Below the pieces are notes generated by a model, which did not search any database, was not told the DNA's origin, and worked only from the letters and a program-made list of their open reading frames with translations. A stretch of 64,000 bases of DNA, taken from assembly GCF_004341165.1 (NCBI RefSeq), contig NZ_SLZR01000014.1, positions 32,091 through 96,090 on the forward strand, read 5' to 3'. The position numbers were made by a program, and so were the translations under genes. Origin of the DNA: Reinekea marinisedimentorum (GTDB lineage: Bacteria; Pseudomonadota; Gammaproteobacteria; Pseudomonadales; Natronospirillaceae). Shown one piece after another: positions 26,268 through 35,371 of this stretch (positions within the stretch are counted from its first letter, which is position 1; every line of letters starts with the position of its first letter).

Positions 26268-27608
26268 TTGTTCTCATCATCCAACTTACACCCCAAACTG
26301 GTGCAGGCCATTGAATCGTTGAACTGGCTTGAACCGACCGAAGTTCAGCAGCAAAGCCTGCCTTTGGCACTGGAAGGCAAAGATCTGCTGATTCATGCAG
26401 AAACCGGCAGCGGCAAGACCGGCGCTTACCTGATTCCGGTGCTGCACAAGATCATGTCTGAAGCCAAACCCAAATCCGGTACCCGGGCACTGGTGATGGT
26501 ACCGACCCGCGAACTGGCACAACAGGCAAAAAAAGACTGTGATTCTCTGACTCAGTTTTCGGGTGTTAAATCGGTCATTATCCGTGGTGGGCAGGAGTTT
26601 CAGTATCAGGCCTCACTGCTACGCCGCAATCCGGAAATCGTTATCGCAACACCAGGCCGGATGACTGAGCACCTGAACAGCAAAACCGCAGATCTTTCCG
26701 ATGTTGAGTTCGTCATCCTCGATGAATGCGACCGCATGCTGGACATGGGCTTCCGCGATGAAGTGCTGGCCATTACCAACCACTGCACCAGCAAACACCA
26801 GAGCCTGTTGCTTTCGGCCACTCTGCGTCACAAGGGTGTCACCGCCATTGCCAGCTCGCTGCTGACAGACCCACAACTGGTGAAAATCAAAACCGAGCAG
26901 CTGCAGTCGAACATCACTCAACAGGTGATTCTGACCGACGACGACAAGCACAAAGAAAAGCTGGTGCTTTGGCTGCTTAGTAACGAAACCTTTGAAAAGG
27001 CGATTGTGTTCACCAAAACCCGCGCCAGCGCTCAGCAACTGAACAACGTGCTGCGCTACCACAAGCTGCGCACAGCCAGCCTGCATGGTGAAATTGCTCA
27101 GGATGAACGCAACAAGGTTATGGCCAAATTCCGTGAAGGCGCTGTGAATGTCATTGTAGCCACCGACCTGGCCGCCCGCGGCCTGGATGTTGACGGTGTT
27201 GATCTGGTCATCAACTTCGATATGGCACAGAGCGGAGACGAGCACGTTCACCGCGTAGGCCGCACTGGCCGTGCAGGGCAAACCGGCTTGGCGATCAGCC
27301 TGATTAACTCCTTCGATTACTCGCTGATGTCGAGTATTGAGCGCTACCTGAAGCTCCACTTTGAGCGCCGGGTAATCGATTCACTGAAGGCAAAATACAG
27401 CGGCCCGAAAAACCTGAAGGCCAATGGCAAGCCGGCGGGCACCAAACGTAAGAAGTCTGCTAAAGAATCCACCAAGAAGAAGATTCCGAAGCATGCATCC
27501 CGCAAGCGCAAGGATATTGGTAAGCGCCGGGCGCCGGTAAATCAGCCAACCGATGGCGGCTTTACCCCGATCAAAAAGAAAAAAACCACCCTGCCAGACA
27601 CTGAATAA
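26268..27608 (+). CDS. srmB: DEAD-box RNA helicase, SrmB-like
   Basis: 446 residues. Helicase core with Q motif (EPTEVQQQSLPLAL), Walker A AETGSGKTGAY, motif Ia PTRELAQQ, motif II DECD (Cys replaces Ala of DEAD, a tolerated variant), SAT in motif III, ATDLAARGLD and HRVGRTGRAG. A basic Lys/Arg-rich tail with RKDIGKRR resembles SrmB, which acts in 50S ribosome assembly. The start is a TTG at 26268 with GAGG about ten bases upstream; no better ATG lies nearby. The symbol follows tail similarity and is not certain. Confidence 0.8.
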   Translation: MFSSSNLHPKLVQAIESLNWLEPTEVQQQSLPLALEGKDLLIHAETGSGKTGAYLIPVLHKIMSEAKPKSGTRALVMVPTRELAQQAKKDCDSLTQFSGVKSVIIRGGQEFQYQASLLRRNPEIVIATPGRMTEHLNSKTADLSDVEFVILDECDRMLDMGFRDEVLAITNHCTSKHQSLLLSATLRHKGVTAIASSLLTDPQLVKIKTEQLQSNITQQVILTDDDKHKEKLVLWLLSNETFEKAIVFTKTRASAQQLNNVLRYHKLRTASLHGEIAQDERNKVMAKFREGAVNVIVATDLAARGLDVDGVDLVINFDMAQSGDEHVHRVGRTGRAGQTGLAISLINSFDYSLMSSIERYLKLHFERRVIDSLKAKYSGPKNLKANGKPAGTKRKKSAKESTKKKIPKHASRKRKDIGKRRAPVNQPTDGGFTPIKKKKTTLPDTE

Positions 27609-27615
27609 TCGCAAT

Positions 27616-27638
27616 GGCCTGCCTCTGGCAGGCCTTTT
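27616..27638 (+). terminator. Intrinsic terminator after helicase gene
   Basis: Perfect GGCCTGCC / GGCAGGCC stem, loop TCT, followed by TTTT; seven bases after the stop codon. Confidence 0.9.
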
Positions 27639-27796
27639 CAGTTTCAGCACAGAAGTTATCGAGTTTCCAAATTCCCTGCCGATACCATTCTTAACGACGC
27701 CAATCGCCGCGCAATCGGGCTTAACTGCCTGATATCACTGGCGAATGTCCCTGCAATAGTCTTAGCTTAATTTAATACTGATAGACATTTTCGAGA

Positions 27797-29461
27797 ATGC
27801 CAAATAGCCAGCGAACCGAACTAATTTCAGCCAACAGCAGCATCAAACTCGCAACAGAAGATAACCTCGGAGTTGCCAGTGCCTTGCTTTCAAAATCCAG
27901 CTCACCGGTTGAGCTGTCCTATGAGCTGCTGCAGAACCTTGTCGAAGCCGAAGGCTACGGCAGCTGGAAGCCTGTGCCCGGTGCTCTAGAAGACATTATC
28001 AGGGCGTTTGAAGCAGAAGAAGAAACCTCTATTGTTTTCGCCACACGTGTTGATGCCACCTGGGAGTTCACCGTATCGCCCGATCATATGGTTGTCGAAA
28101 TTGACGCCCAGCCGGCCATGGGTGGCATTGCGCTGAATGCAAAGCTGCTGGAAACCGAGCTGCTGGCACTCAATATTGAACCGAAGAGGATTAACCGCAG
28201 AGCATTAAAGAAGCTGGAAAGTATCAGCGAGCGGACAATCACCATTGTCGCCGCGGGTAAGCCGCCCAAAACCGGGGAGGCGACCTCTTTCGAACCATTG
28301 ATTTCAGATATCGACGAAACCTACGAGCCGAAAGAAGATGACACCGGCCGCATCGACTTTTTATCCGGCAGAACCTACACCACCATCGCCGCCGGCACCC
28401 CCTTAATGAAGCGCACCCCTCCCGGCAAAGGCAAGATCGGCATGGATATCTATGGGCAGCTGATCCCCTCTGAAATCGGTGAGGATATCCCCTTCGCTAG
28501 CGACATGCCCGGCACCGAGGTTTCTGCAGCCGACCCAAACATACTCATTGCCAGCGTGTCCGGCCACCCTATCCTGTTTGAAGACGGTGCCAGGGTGGAT
28601 CAGACTCTGAAATTCAAAGAAGTCGGTTTGAATACCGGCCATATTACCTTTGATGGCTCGCTGGAGATCAGCGGCGATGTCCGTACCGATATTCGAATCA
28701 ATGTCACCGGTGATGTTTTTGTGAAGGGTGTGGTTGAACGTGCAACCATCAAGGCGGGGCACAACATCCACATTGCTGGCGGTGCGCTGGGCGACATCAA
28801 CCTCAATACTCAGGAAGAAAACTACTCTGAGTGCCGCCTGATCGCCTATGGCTCTATCAGTGTCCGCTACGCCAACCTGGCAAAAATTCAGGCACAAAAA
28901 GACATCTCTATTCGCGAGTATGCGTTCAACTCCCAGCTGCGTGCCGGCTCTCATATCTTACTTGGCCAAAGTGGCGGCAAGGGTAATCTGGTGGGTGGCA
29001 GCGCAATCGCAGGGCATGCTATTAATGCAAAAATTCTTGGCAGCAAGGCCTATCTACATACCCGCCTAAGAGTTGGGGCCTCACGGGAAGAACTTCAGCA
29101 TGTGCTCAATTTAAAACAGTTACACGCTAAGCGCGTCGAAAAAGCCAAAAAGCTGAAGGGCATACTGCTTGAGCTTAAAGAAAAAATCGAAAGAGATACG
29201 GCCGACGATGAAGAGCACTACCGCGCACGAAAGATTCACGGCACCCTGATTCAAATTAAAGAAGACCTGGATGACATCGAGGAGCGCATCAGCACTATCG
29301 ACTTCGCAACCTTCAAAGACGATGCACCCAATATAGCGGCCACCCTTAAATGCTATCCGAACTGCTACATCACGATTAATGGCGCAGTCTATAAATCAGA
29401 AAGGGAGCACCGGGCCATTTCTTTCGTAAAAGAGCAGGGCCGGATTACTGCGAAGAAATAA
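27797..29461 (+). CDS. FapA-family (DUF342) protein
   Basis: 554 residues. The N-terminal part (to about 160) is variable. The central DUF342/FapA region (about 190-420) has repeated short beta-strand turns such as GSLEISGDVRTDIRINVTGDVFVKG and AGHNIHIAGGALGDI, typical of a right-handed beta-helix. Residues 440-520 are charged and likely coiled-coil. The family is called flagellar assembly protein A but its biochemical role is poorly defined; no flagellar genes are nearby. ATG at 27797, single-gene unit. Confidence 0.8.
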   Translation: MPNSQRTELISANSSIKLATEDNLGVASALLSKSSSPVELSYELLQNLVEAEGYGSWKPVPGALEDIIRAFEAEEETSIVFATRVDATWEFTVSPDHMVVEIDAQPAMGGIALNAKLLETELLALNIEPKRINRRALKKLESISERTITIVAAGKPPKTGEATSFEPLISDIDETYEPKEDDTGRIDFLSGRTYTTIAAGTPLMKRTPPGKGKIGMDIYGQLIPSEIGEDIPFASDMPGTEVSAADPNILIASVSGHPILFEDGARVDQTLKFKEVGLNTGHITFDGSLEISGDVRTDIRINVTGDVFVKGVVERATIKAGHNIHIAGGALGDINLNTQEENYSECRLIAYGSISVRYANLAKIQAQKDISIREYAFNSQLRAGSHILLGQSGGKGNLVGGSAIAGHAINAKILGSKAYLHTRLRVGASREELQHVLNLKQLHAKRVEKAKKLKGILLELKEKIERDTADDEEHYRARKIHGTLIQIKEDLDDIEERISTIDFATFKDDAPNIAATLKCYPNCYITINGAVYKSEREHRAISFVKEQGRITAKK

Positions 29462-29480
29462 GGCAGCGGTTAACGCTGCC
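29462..29480. repeat. First copy of GGCAGCG-TTAA-CGCTGCC palindrome
   Basis: GGCAGCG / CGCTGCC stem with 5-base loop, starting right after the FapA stop. A nearly identical copy lies 78 bases on, over the ddl stop codon. It probably works as part of a terminator between the convergent genes. Confidence 0.6.
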
Positions 29481-29539
29481 CCAGGTTGTCGATAACCCCC
29501 GTCGCCGAAAAGGTAGCGGTAACTTTGTCATCAGTCTGA

Positions 29540-29558
29540 GGCAGCGATTAACGCTGCC
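29540..29558. repeat. Second copy of the palindrome, overlapping the ddl end
   Basis: Differs from the first copy by one base in the loop (A for G). It includes the TAA stop and the last codons (GQR) of ddl. Confidence 0.6.
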
Positions 29559-30627
29559 CTTGAAAATCTTCAATTGCCAGACTGATCAACCGGTCGATCA
29601 GATCAGAATAAGAAAGGCCACTGGCCTCCCACAACTTAGGGTACATGCTGATTTTGGTGAAACCCGGCAGTGTGTTCACTTCGTTGATGATGATTTGCTC
29701 ATCGTCGGTTACAAACATATCAACCCTGGCCAGGCCGCGACACTCCAGCGCTTCAAAGACCGCAATCGAAGTCTGCTGAATCTTCTCCAGCAGGCTGTCC
29801 GAAACCTTTGCCGGCAAACTTAGGGTAGCGCCGTTTTCATCAATGTATTTAGCCTTGTAATCGTAAAAGCTGACATTGGAGATAATCTCACCAACGACCG
29901 ATGCCTCAGGGAAATCATTACCCAACACCGCACATTCCAGCTCGCGGCCAACAATGCCTTTTTCAACCAGTAATTTGCGATCAAAGCGGAACGCCAGATC
30001 AATGGCAGCAGCCAGCTCAGAGCGGTTGGCGGCCTTGCTGACACCTATGGAAGACCCCATATTAGCTGGCTTCACGAATACCGGGTAACTGAAGCGATCT
30101 TCAATGCGCTGCAGATCGGCTTCAGAAAAACGGGAATCGCGCAGGGTGATGAAATCGGCAACGTCGATACCTGCCTGCATCAGAATACGCTTGGTGAAAT
30201 CTTTATCCATGCCGACAGCAGAGCTGAGAATGCCACTGCCAACACAGGGAATATTGGCCAGCTTGGCCAGTCCCTGAACGGAACCGTCTTCACCATAAGG
30301 GCCATGTAGAATTGGAAACAACACATCCAGCTGATTGCCTGCGGCCTCTGCCTCCAGGCATTGCAGTTCGCCGGATTGATCGCCGGCAACCAGCGTGACC
30401 GGCAGTGCTTCCGTTTGCAGCGAGATTGTTTCAGGGTCATCGCCGTTGATAAAGGTTTCTGCGGATTCGTTCAGTAACCACTTACCATCGGAAGTGATAC
30501 CTATCTTTACGACCTCATACTTGTCGTTATCAATTGCTGCCATAATGCTCTTGGCAGATTGCAGCGAAACCTGATGCTCTGCAGACCGGCCACCAAATAA
30601 CAGCCCGACTTTTATTTTTTTACTCAC
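29548..30627 (-). CDS. ddlA: D-alanine--D-alanine ligase
   Basis: 359 residues, the length of the DdlA branch (DdlB is about 305). ATP-grasp enzyme that joins two D-Ala for peptidoglycan precursors in the cytoplasm. Visible motifs are LLFGGRSAEHQVSLQSA at the start, ILHGPYGEDGSVQGLAKLANIPCVGSG, FVKPANMGSSIGVSKA and INEVNTLPGFTKISMYPKLW at the end. GTG start at 30627, with a modest ribosome binding site. It is not in an mur cluster, as is usual for DdlA. The gene converges with the FapA gene. Confidence 0.9.
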   Translation of the reverse strand: MSKKIKVGLLFGGRSAEHQVSLQSAKSIMAAIDNDKYEVVKIGITSDGKWLLNESAETFINGDDPETISLQTEALPVTLVAGDQSGELQCLEAEAAGNQLDVLFPILHGPYGEDGSVQGLAKLANIPCVGSGILSSAVGMDKDFTKRILMQAGIDVADFITLRDSRFSEADLQRIEDRFSYPVFVKPANMGSSIGVSKAANRSELAAAIDLAFRFDRKLLVEKGIVGRELECAVLGNDFPEASVVGEIISNVSFYDYKAKYIDENGATLSLPAKVSDSLLEKIQQTSIAVFEALECRGLARVDMFVTDDEQIIINEVNTLPGFTKISMYPKLWEASGLSYSDLIDRLISLAIEDFQGQR

Positions 30628-30713
30628 CTACTGAAACCTTTACTGTTTATCCGGGCAGTATTGTTTCAAATTTCCTGCAATACAGCGAGCGATCCGCAGC
30701 ATTAAGCCTTCAT

Positions 30714-31355
30714 TTAAAGCACATAAAACAGTATTGCGAAATAATGCAAAATGGCTCCCGCCAGTACAAAGAGGTGCCAAATGGCATGGTTAAACGGGAT
30801 TCGCTTGTTCGCATAAAACAGAACGCCGCCAGTGTAGGCCAGACCACCGGCGACAATGAGCCCCAGACCCGCGGCACTCATATTGGTGATGAGTGGCTTA
30901 GCGGCAACAACGGCAACCCAGCCCATCGTCAGATAAAGGCCAACCATTAGAGCTCTGTATTTTTTCGCTGGTGACAACTGCAGCACAGTGCCAACAACGG
31001 TCAGCCCCCAGACGACACAAAACAAAGACCAACCCCACGTGCCGTTTAATGTAACCAGTGTAAGCGGCGTATAAGAGCCGGCGATCAAATAAAGTATGGC
31101 GATGTGGTCTGCCTGGCGAAGTACCTTTCGCGCAGGCGCATACTGAATAGCGTGGTACAGCGTTGAAGCTAAAAACATGGTAATCAGTGTCGAGCCGTAA
31201 ATAGAGGCGCTCACAATCTGCCACGCTGTGCCGTTACCGATGGTCATGACCAACATTACTATCAGCCCGGCAATCGCGAGGACGGCACCGATTCCGTGAG
31301 TGAGGCTGTTTGCCCATTCTTCCAGTGAGCTGTATCTGGGTAGTGCTTCTGCCAT
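30714..31355 (-). CDS. Hemolysin III / TrhA (PAQR) family membrane protein
   Basis: 213 residues, seven hydrophobic segments. The conserved PAQR metal-site residues are visible in STLYHAIQ, RQADHIAILYLIAGSYTP and HAIWHLFVLAGAILHYFAI. Despite the name, bacterial members act in membrane-energy and lipid homeostasis; haemolysis is not implied. ATG at 31355. It stands alone upstream of ddl on the same strand, 86 bases away. Confidence 0.88.
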   Translation of the reverse strand: MAEALPRYSSLEEWANSLTHGIGAVLAIAGLIVMLVMTIGNGTAWQIVSASIYGSTLITMFLASTLYHAIQYAPARKVLRQADHIAILYLIAGSYTPLTLVTLNGTWGWSLFCVVWGLTVVGTVLQLSPAKKYRALMVGLYLTMGWVAVVAAKPLITNMSAAGLGLIVAGGLAYTGGVLFYANKRIPFNHAIWHLFVLAGAILHYFAILFYVL

Positions 31356-31635
31356 CTGGCTTTCCTTTATATTTAATATACAAGTGTATATTTTAAAGAT
31401 TATCAGCGATATTAATATGACAGTTTAGCAATTGAACCAATAATTTACCTTTCTGGCTGCGAGCTCTGTCTTATTTTCAATAAAGTCCTGAATCACGATG
31501 CATTATTGAACACGAAGCAACAGACGCTACCAAACCCAGCAGCATTAGCCAGCTCAGGAAGCATGAACCACACAATTTTAATGATGAAAATACGATTAAA
31601 CCGATGCTGCAGTGGCGTCACTGCGTTTTTGAAAG

Positions 31636-31668
31636 GCAAAAAAAAGACCGCCTCCCCCAGCGGTCTTT
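31636..31668 (-). terminator. Minus-strand terminator without an annotated gene
   Basis: AAAGACCGC / GCGGTCTTT stem with 8-base loop; on the minus strand it is followed by eight Ts (31645-31638). It would end a transcript coming from the right, where only the small ORF at 31824-31982 is visible. Confidence 0.65.
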
Positions 31669-31748
31669 AAGGTTTACAGTGGTTAACTCCCGGATAGCCT
31701 AACGGTCGAACGTTTACACACTGTTAAATCGGTTTCAGTTGCGGTGAG

Positions 31749-31773
31749 AAAAAAAACCCCACATTGAGTGGGG
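31749..31773 (-). terminator. Minus-strand terminator after a small ORF candidate
   Basis: CCCCAC / GTGGGG stem, ATTGA loop, followed on the minus strand by eight Ts (31756-31749). It lies about 50 bases after the stop of the 52-codon ORF at 31824-31982. Confidence 0.7.
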
Positions 31774-31823
31774 CAAAGCTAGTACCGCAGCTTACTCGAC
31801 ACTGTTTTCGCTACCCTGCCCAA

Positions 31824-31982
31824 CTAAGGCAGAACAGCAGAATTCGTCATTGACGATGGAGACTGAACAAAAAACTGAATCGTTATATCCGCTTCAATTG
31901 GCTCCGGTTCTGGCAATTGGCCAACGAACCGTTTACATGCCGATGGTGCGAAGCAGTTATTTCTTTGTTTTGTTGCCCTCAT
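31824..31982 (-). CDS. Possible 52-residue small protein
   Basis: ATG at 31982 to TAG at 31824-31826. The product has a basic, Cys-containing N-terminus (NNCFAPSACKRF) and an acidic Pro-rich middle (QLPEPEPIEADITIQFFVQ). No known family is recognised and the Shine-Dalgarno is poor. In its favour are two strong minus-strand terminators downstream, no other gene that could use them, and an operator-like inverted repeat just before the ATG. It could equally be a non-coding RNA. Confidence 0.25.
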   Translation of the reverse strand: MRATKQRNNCFAPSACKRFVGQLPEPEPIEADITIQFFVQSPSSMTNSAVLP

Positions 31983-31985
31983 CCA

Positions 31986-32006
31986 ATAATCATACAATAT
32001 GCTTAT
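31986..32006. repeat. Operator-like inverted repeat, copy 1
   Basis: ATAATCAT-N5-ATGCTTAT, one mismatch from a perfect 8-bp inverted repeat, directly upstream of the small ORF. A perfect copy is at 32208-32228. Confidence 0.4.
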
Positions 32007-32207
32007 TGATCAGAATTTGCAACCCGAAACAGTGTTTATTTCATACAAAAATAGTCAAAAATTTAACAAAGGCAGAGATTTATCTGTAACAGACAACCAG
32101 CGAAATTTCGCTAAGAGCCTTATTTCACGTAGCCTACAGCCGAACTCGCCCTTTCCCGCCTTATTCGCTCTTAGCTCGAACGTACAAGAAGCGCCACCAC
32201 AAACCAT

Positions 32208-32228
32208 ATAATCATACAAAATGATTAT
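32208..32228. repeat. Operator-like inverted repeat, copy 2
   Basis: ATAATCAT-ACAAA-ATGATTAT, a perfect 8-bp inverted repeat with 5-base spacer in the 1-kb gap between the hemolysin III-family gene and imuA. The protein that would bind it is unknown. The remainder of 31356-32372 shows nothing else supportable. Confidence 0.4.
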
Positions 32229-32342
32229 TACAGGTTTTTCGACACCAAAGGTTTTACGGCAGGCCACATCCATACCCGTAAAAATAGAAGAGAAAGCGCT
32301 ACCGACATTTCACGGGTGAAAGCCGCAGTCAGTTCAACTATA

Positions 32343-32358
32343 CTGTATATCCATACAG
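32343..32358. promoter_or_regulatory. LexA box of imuAB
   Basis: CTGTATATCCATACAG, a CTGT-N8-ACAG LexA site 14 bases before the imuA start. The identical 16 bases precede dnaE2 at 46349. It indicates SOS induction of imuAB. Confidence 0.9.
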
Positions 32359-32372
32359 ACAAATCTTCAGCC

Positions 32373-33002
32373 ATGAGCTTACTCGAAACCCTGACAGAAC
32401 AAGGCCGCATCTGGACAGCCCGGCATTGGCAGCAAACGGTTATCCCTGCCGTTAGCAGCCAATACGCAAAGCTTGATGAATACCTGCCCGGCCATGGCTG
32501 GCCCATTGGCGCCATAACAGAAGTTCTTTTCTGCAGCACAGGCCAGGGGGAATTGCGCCTGCTACTGCCAGCTCTGGCCCAACTGAGCCAACAGGATGAC
32601 CGCTGGCAACTGTGGCTGAACCCTCCGTTTATACCCTGCGCACCCAGCCTGACGAATTGGGGCTTCAATACGCAGCGGGTTATTCTTGCACAAACCCATA
32701 ACGCCAATGACAGCTGCCATTGCCTGGAAAAAAGCCTGCAAACGAACGGGTGTCAGGCCGTTGTTGCCTGGCTGGGGAAATTCGATAAAGCGCTGATGCG
32801 CAGACTGCAACTGGCGGCAGAGTCTGCTCATGTACCGGTGTTTCTGCTGCGCAGCAGTAAATTTGAACACCAGCCCTCGGTTGCGGCACTCCGGCTGCTG
32901 ATGGGTGAGCATGGCCGTATCGATATTTTAAAGCGGCGTGCCGGCTGGCCAGTCAGCAATATTGAATTAAACCTGCCGCTGCATGGCAACAAAGGCAACT
33001 AA
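32373..33002 (+). CDS. imuA: ImuA, RecA-like SOS mutagenesis protein
   Basis: 209 residues, SulA/RecA-like fold. GHGWPIGAITEVLFCSTGQGELRLLLPALAQLSQQ corresponds to the degenerate P-loop region seen in ImuA; the canonical GKT is lacking, as in many ImuA. ImuA works with ImuB and the DnaE2 polymerase in damage-induced translesion synthesis. The ATG at 32373 lies just after the LexA box; an upstream in-frame Met at 32316 would place the box inside the gene and is rejected. The gap to imuB is two bases. Confidence 0.85.
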   Translation: MSLLETLTEQGRIWTARHWQQTVIPAVSSQYAKLDEYLPGHGWPIGAITEVLFCSTGQGELRLLLPALAQLSQQDDRWQLWLNPPFIPCAPSLTNWGFNTQRVILAQTHNANDSCHCLEKSLQTNGCQAVVAWLGKFDKALMRRLQLAAESAHVPVFLLRSSKFEHQPSVAALRLLMGEHGRIDILKRRAGWPVSNIELNLPLHGNKGN

Positions 33003-33004
33003 CC

Positions 33005-34396
33005 GTGTTGTGGCTGCATATTCATTTCCCGCTGCTGGCGCTGGAATCAGCATTTATTGCAGATACCCGGCCAATTCCGAAACTGCTGCTGCAGCCCGGT
33101 GCTCAAAAAGTGATGCAGTGCAATGAACAGGCTGAACAACTGGGCGTAAGGACCGGGATGAATAAAAAAACGGCCTTCTGCCTGCTCAGCGACTGCGCCA
33201 TCAGCGATTACGACGCCAATACAGAACAACAAAGCCTGCAGCAGTTAGCCCTGATCTGTTACCGGCAAGCGGCTCAAATAGCGCCTGTTGAACCGCAGGG
33301 CCTGCTACTGGAAGTTTCATCCATGCTGCCATTATTTAATGGTCTGCAGGATTATCTGCAGCGCTTAAAAAAGCGACTGGATCAATGTGGTTTTAGTTAT
33401 ACATTAAGCACCGGCCACACCCCTGCCTGTGCAAAGCTACTTGCCGAAGCAGGCATAGAATTACACAGCGAAAGCGAAAACAGCCACCGGCAGGCATTGC
33501 TGCAACTCTCCATTAATCAACTCAATTTACCTGAAGGCATTTGCCGGAAACTGGCCGGCATGGGCATTCACACCTATCAACAGCTAAGCGAGCTGCCACG
33601 CAAAGAATTAGGCTATCGCTTTGGCTATGACCTTGTGAACCAGCTGAACAAACTTGAGCAGGATAATCAAAAGCTCACCAGCTTTACCTTGCCGGAGCGC
33701 TTTCAGCAAACTGTGCATCTAAGTTACGATGCCGAACAGGCTCGTGGGTTAATCTTCCCCTTACGACGCATACTGCCCAGCCTGGAAGCTTATTTATACT
33801 CCCGGCAACTGGCCTGCGAAAAACTGCTGATAAAGCTGGAGCACCGGGATGGCCGCGCCAGCCTAATCAGTGTTGCTTCAGTAAAAGGTAGCTACAGACA
33901 GCAGGACTGGCTGGCACTGATCAGCACCCGGCTTGATCAAACACGACTGATTTCACCGGTAATCAGCTTAACGCTTCGGGCAAAAAGTTTTGTTGCTCTG
34001 AAAAGCTATGCAAAAGATATTCTGGGCAGCCGGCACACAGCAGCCGATAAAGACCGGCTGCAGTCTTTACTCGTCGCCCGGCTGGATGAAACACAGGTGA
34101 AAACCCTTAAAACCGTCGCCGACCCAAGACCAGAGGTTGCCTCTCAGCTGCAACTGTCTCACAGCCAGAGTACGGACTACCTTAACCGTCAATGGCCCAG
34201 CCTGCTATTACCCTGCCCGAAGCCGATTCAGATGAAACACTACGAAATACTGAGCGGCCCGGAAAGAATTGAAGGCGGCTGGTGGGATGCCACACCCGTA
34301 CGGCGCGACTACTACATTGCCAGAAAAGGGGTTCAACTCTGCTGGCTATTCCGAAGGGACGATGGGCAATGGTTCCTGCATGGTTATTTCAGCTAG
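33005..34396 (+). CDS. imuB: ImuB, Y-family polymerase-like accessory protein
   Basis: 463 residues. Y-family fold beginning LWLHIHFPLLALESAF, with the little-finger region near 240-350. The metal-binding Asp/Glu residues of active Y-family polymerases are not seen at the expected places, which fits the catalytically inactive ImuB family that bridges the beta clamp, ImuA and DnaE2. GTG start at 33005 directly after the imuA stop. The stop codon overlaps that of the convergent RDD gene in a CTAG. dnaE2, normally the next gene, is 12 kb away. Confidence 0.88.
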   Translation: MLWLHIHFPLLALESAFIADTRPIPKLLLQPGAQKVMQCNEQAEQLGVRTGMNKKTAFCLLSDCAISDYDANTEQQSLQQLALICYRQAAQIAPVEPQGLLLEVSSMLPLFNGLQDYLQRLKKRLDQCGFSYTLSTGHTPACAKLLAEAGIELHSESENSHRQALLQLSINQLNLPEGICRKLAGMGIHTYQQLSELPRKELGYRFGYDLVNQLNKLEQDNQKLTSFTLPERFQQTVHLSYDAEQARGLIFPLRRILPSLEAYLYSRQLACEKLLIKLEHRDGRASLISVASVKGSYRQQDWLALISTRLDQTRLISPVISLTLRAKSFVALKSYAKDILGSRHTAADKDRLQSLLVARLDETQVKTLKTVADPRPEVASQLQLSHSQSTDYLNRQWPSLLLPCPKPIQMKHYEILSGPERIEGGWWDATPVRRDYYIARKGVQLCWLFRRDDGQWFLHGYFS

Positions 34397-35340
34397 AGCT
34401 CATCTGCAACGAAGTGTGCAGGGTTAAAATCGTAGGCCTGTTTCAGCCAGTGCGACCAAATACCAATATCAAAACCATACACCAGAACAATTCTCAGGGT
34501 ATCTTTGCCGGCTGCCTCCGGGTATAGATCAACGATGGTTTGAGCCAAATTCTCCGCGAGGGCAGCTTCCATTAAACGATCCTGATCAAGAAAAACCTGA
34601 GCAATCACATAGCTGACTTTTTCTGGCTCTTCATGGGTTCGGTGAATGGTATTAACACCGACAGAAACGATTGCCGCACTGATGCCCGGCCGGGCTACCA
34701 GGCTGGACTGCACATCCAACAAACTCTCATACCCTTTTAACGGTGCAATCCGCTTTGCAGTAAACGGAAACATGATGGAAAAGATAAACAGAAAACAAAC
34801 AAACGCCAGGTGAGCCTGCCAGACAGGTCTGACCTCGGGCTTATCAACATCGACGTAAACAACGTATGTACCTGTCATCAAATCGTGCAATGTCTGACGG
34901 GTACGCCGGTTAAACACATAGAGATATACCGACGACAGCGACCCGCCAATAACAATCAGAGCCAATGGATAGGCCAGCCAGGAAGAAGAAACGAAGTCCG
35001 GAAGACGCATGCCACTCAGGAACACCGGAACCCCCAGTACAAGATACCGGCTAAGTGATTTAACAAAAGAAATAGGCTCATTGCCTTCATCAACCACCCG
35101 CAGGTGAAGTACTTTTTTACCCAGGGTCTGGCCACCGGCTATTCGGCTGTTGAGTACTGCAAAATAAATCAGCGCAATAGCAAAACCAACGATCCGACCC
35201 AGAAACCCTAATTGAATGAATGCATCTTTGAGAAAGAAACTCAGCACAATCCCAATAATTGCCAGCAACAGACTATCGATTAGCAGAGCGCCGATGCGAA
35301 TCCAGAAATTCGCAATCCATTTATGTTCGTATGCAGCCAT
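34393..35340 (-). CDS. RDD-family membrane protein
   Basis: 315 residues. The RDD domain (about 5-155) has an N-terminal IRIGALLIDSLLLAIIG segment and GGQTLGKKVLHLRVVDEG, with four hydrophobic segments. The C-terminal part (about 190-315) is a soluble domain I do not recognise. RDD proteins are inner-membrane proteins, some linked to ion stress. The stop overlaps the imuB stop. It lies 31 bases downstream of the lacI-type gene on the same strand and may be co-transcribed with it. Confidence 0.75.
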   Translation of the reverse strand: MAAYEHKWIANFWIRIGALLIDSLLLAIIGIVLSFFLKDAFIQLGFLGRIVGFAIALIYFAVLNSRIAGGQTLGKKVLHLRVVDEGNEPISFVKSLSRYLVLGVPVFLSGMRLPDFVSSSWLAYPLALIVIGGSLSSVYLYVFNRRTRQTLHDLMTGTYVVYVDVDKPEVRPVWQAHLAFVCFLFIFSIMFPFTAKRIAPLKGYESLLDVQSSLVARPGISAAIVSVGVNTIHRTHEEPEKVSYVIAQVFLDQDRLMEAALAENLAQTIVDLYPEAAGKDTLRIVLVYGFDIGIWSHWLKQAYDFNPAHFVADEL

Positions 35341-35371
35341 TTTTTTAAGTTCACCTAAGTTGAACTGAACG

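Noticed and set aside
31850..32089. 79-codon plus-strand frame
   Set aside because: Composition is not protein-like, no ribosome site, and it is antisense to the better supported small ORF.
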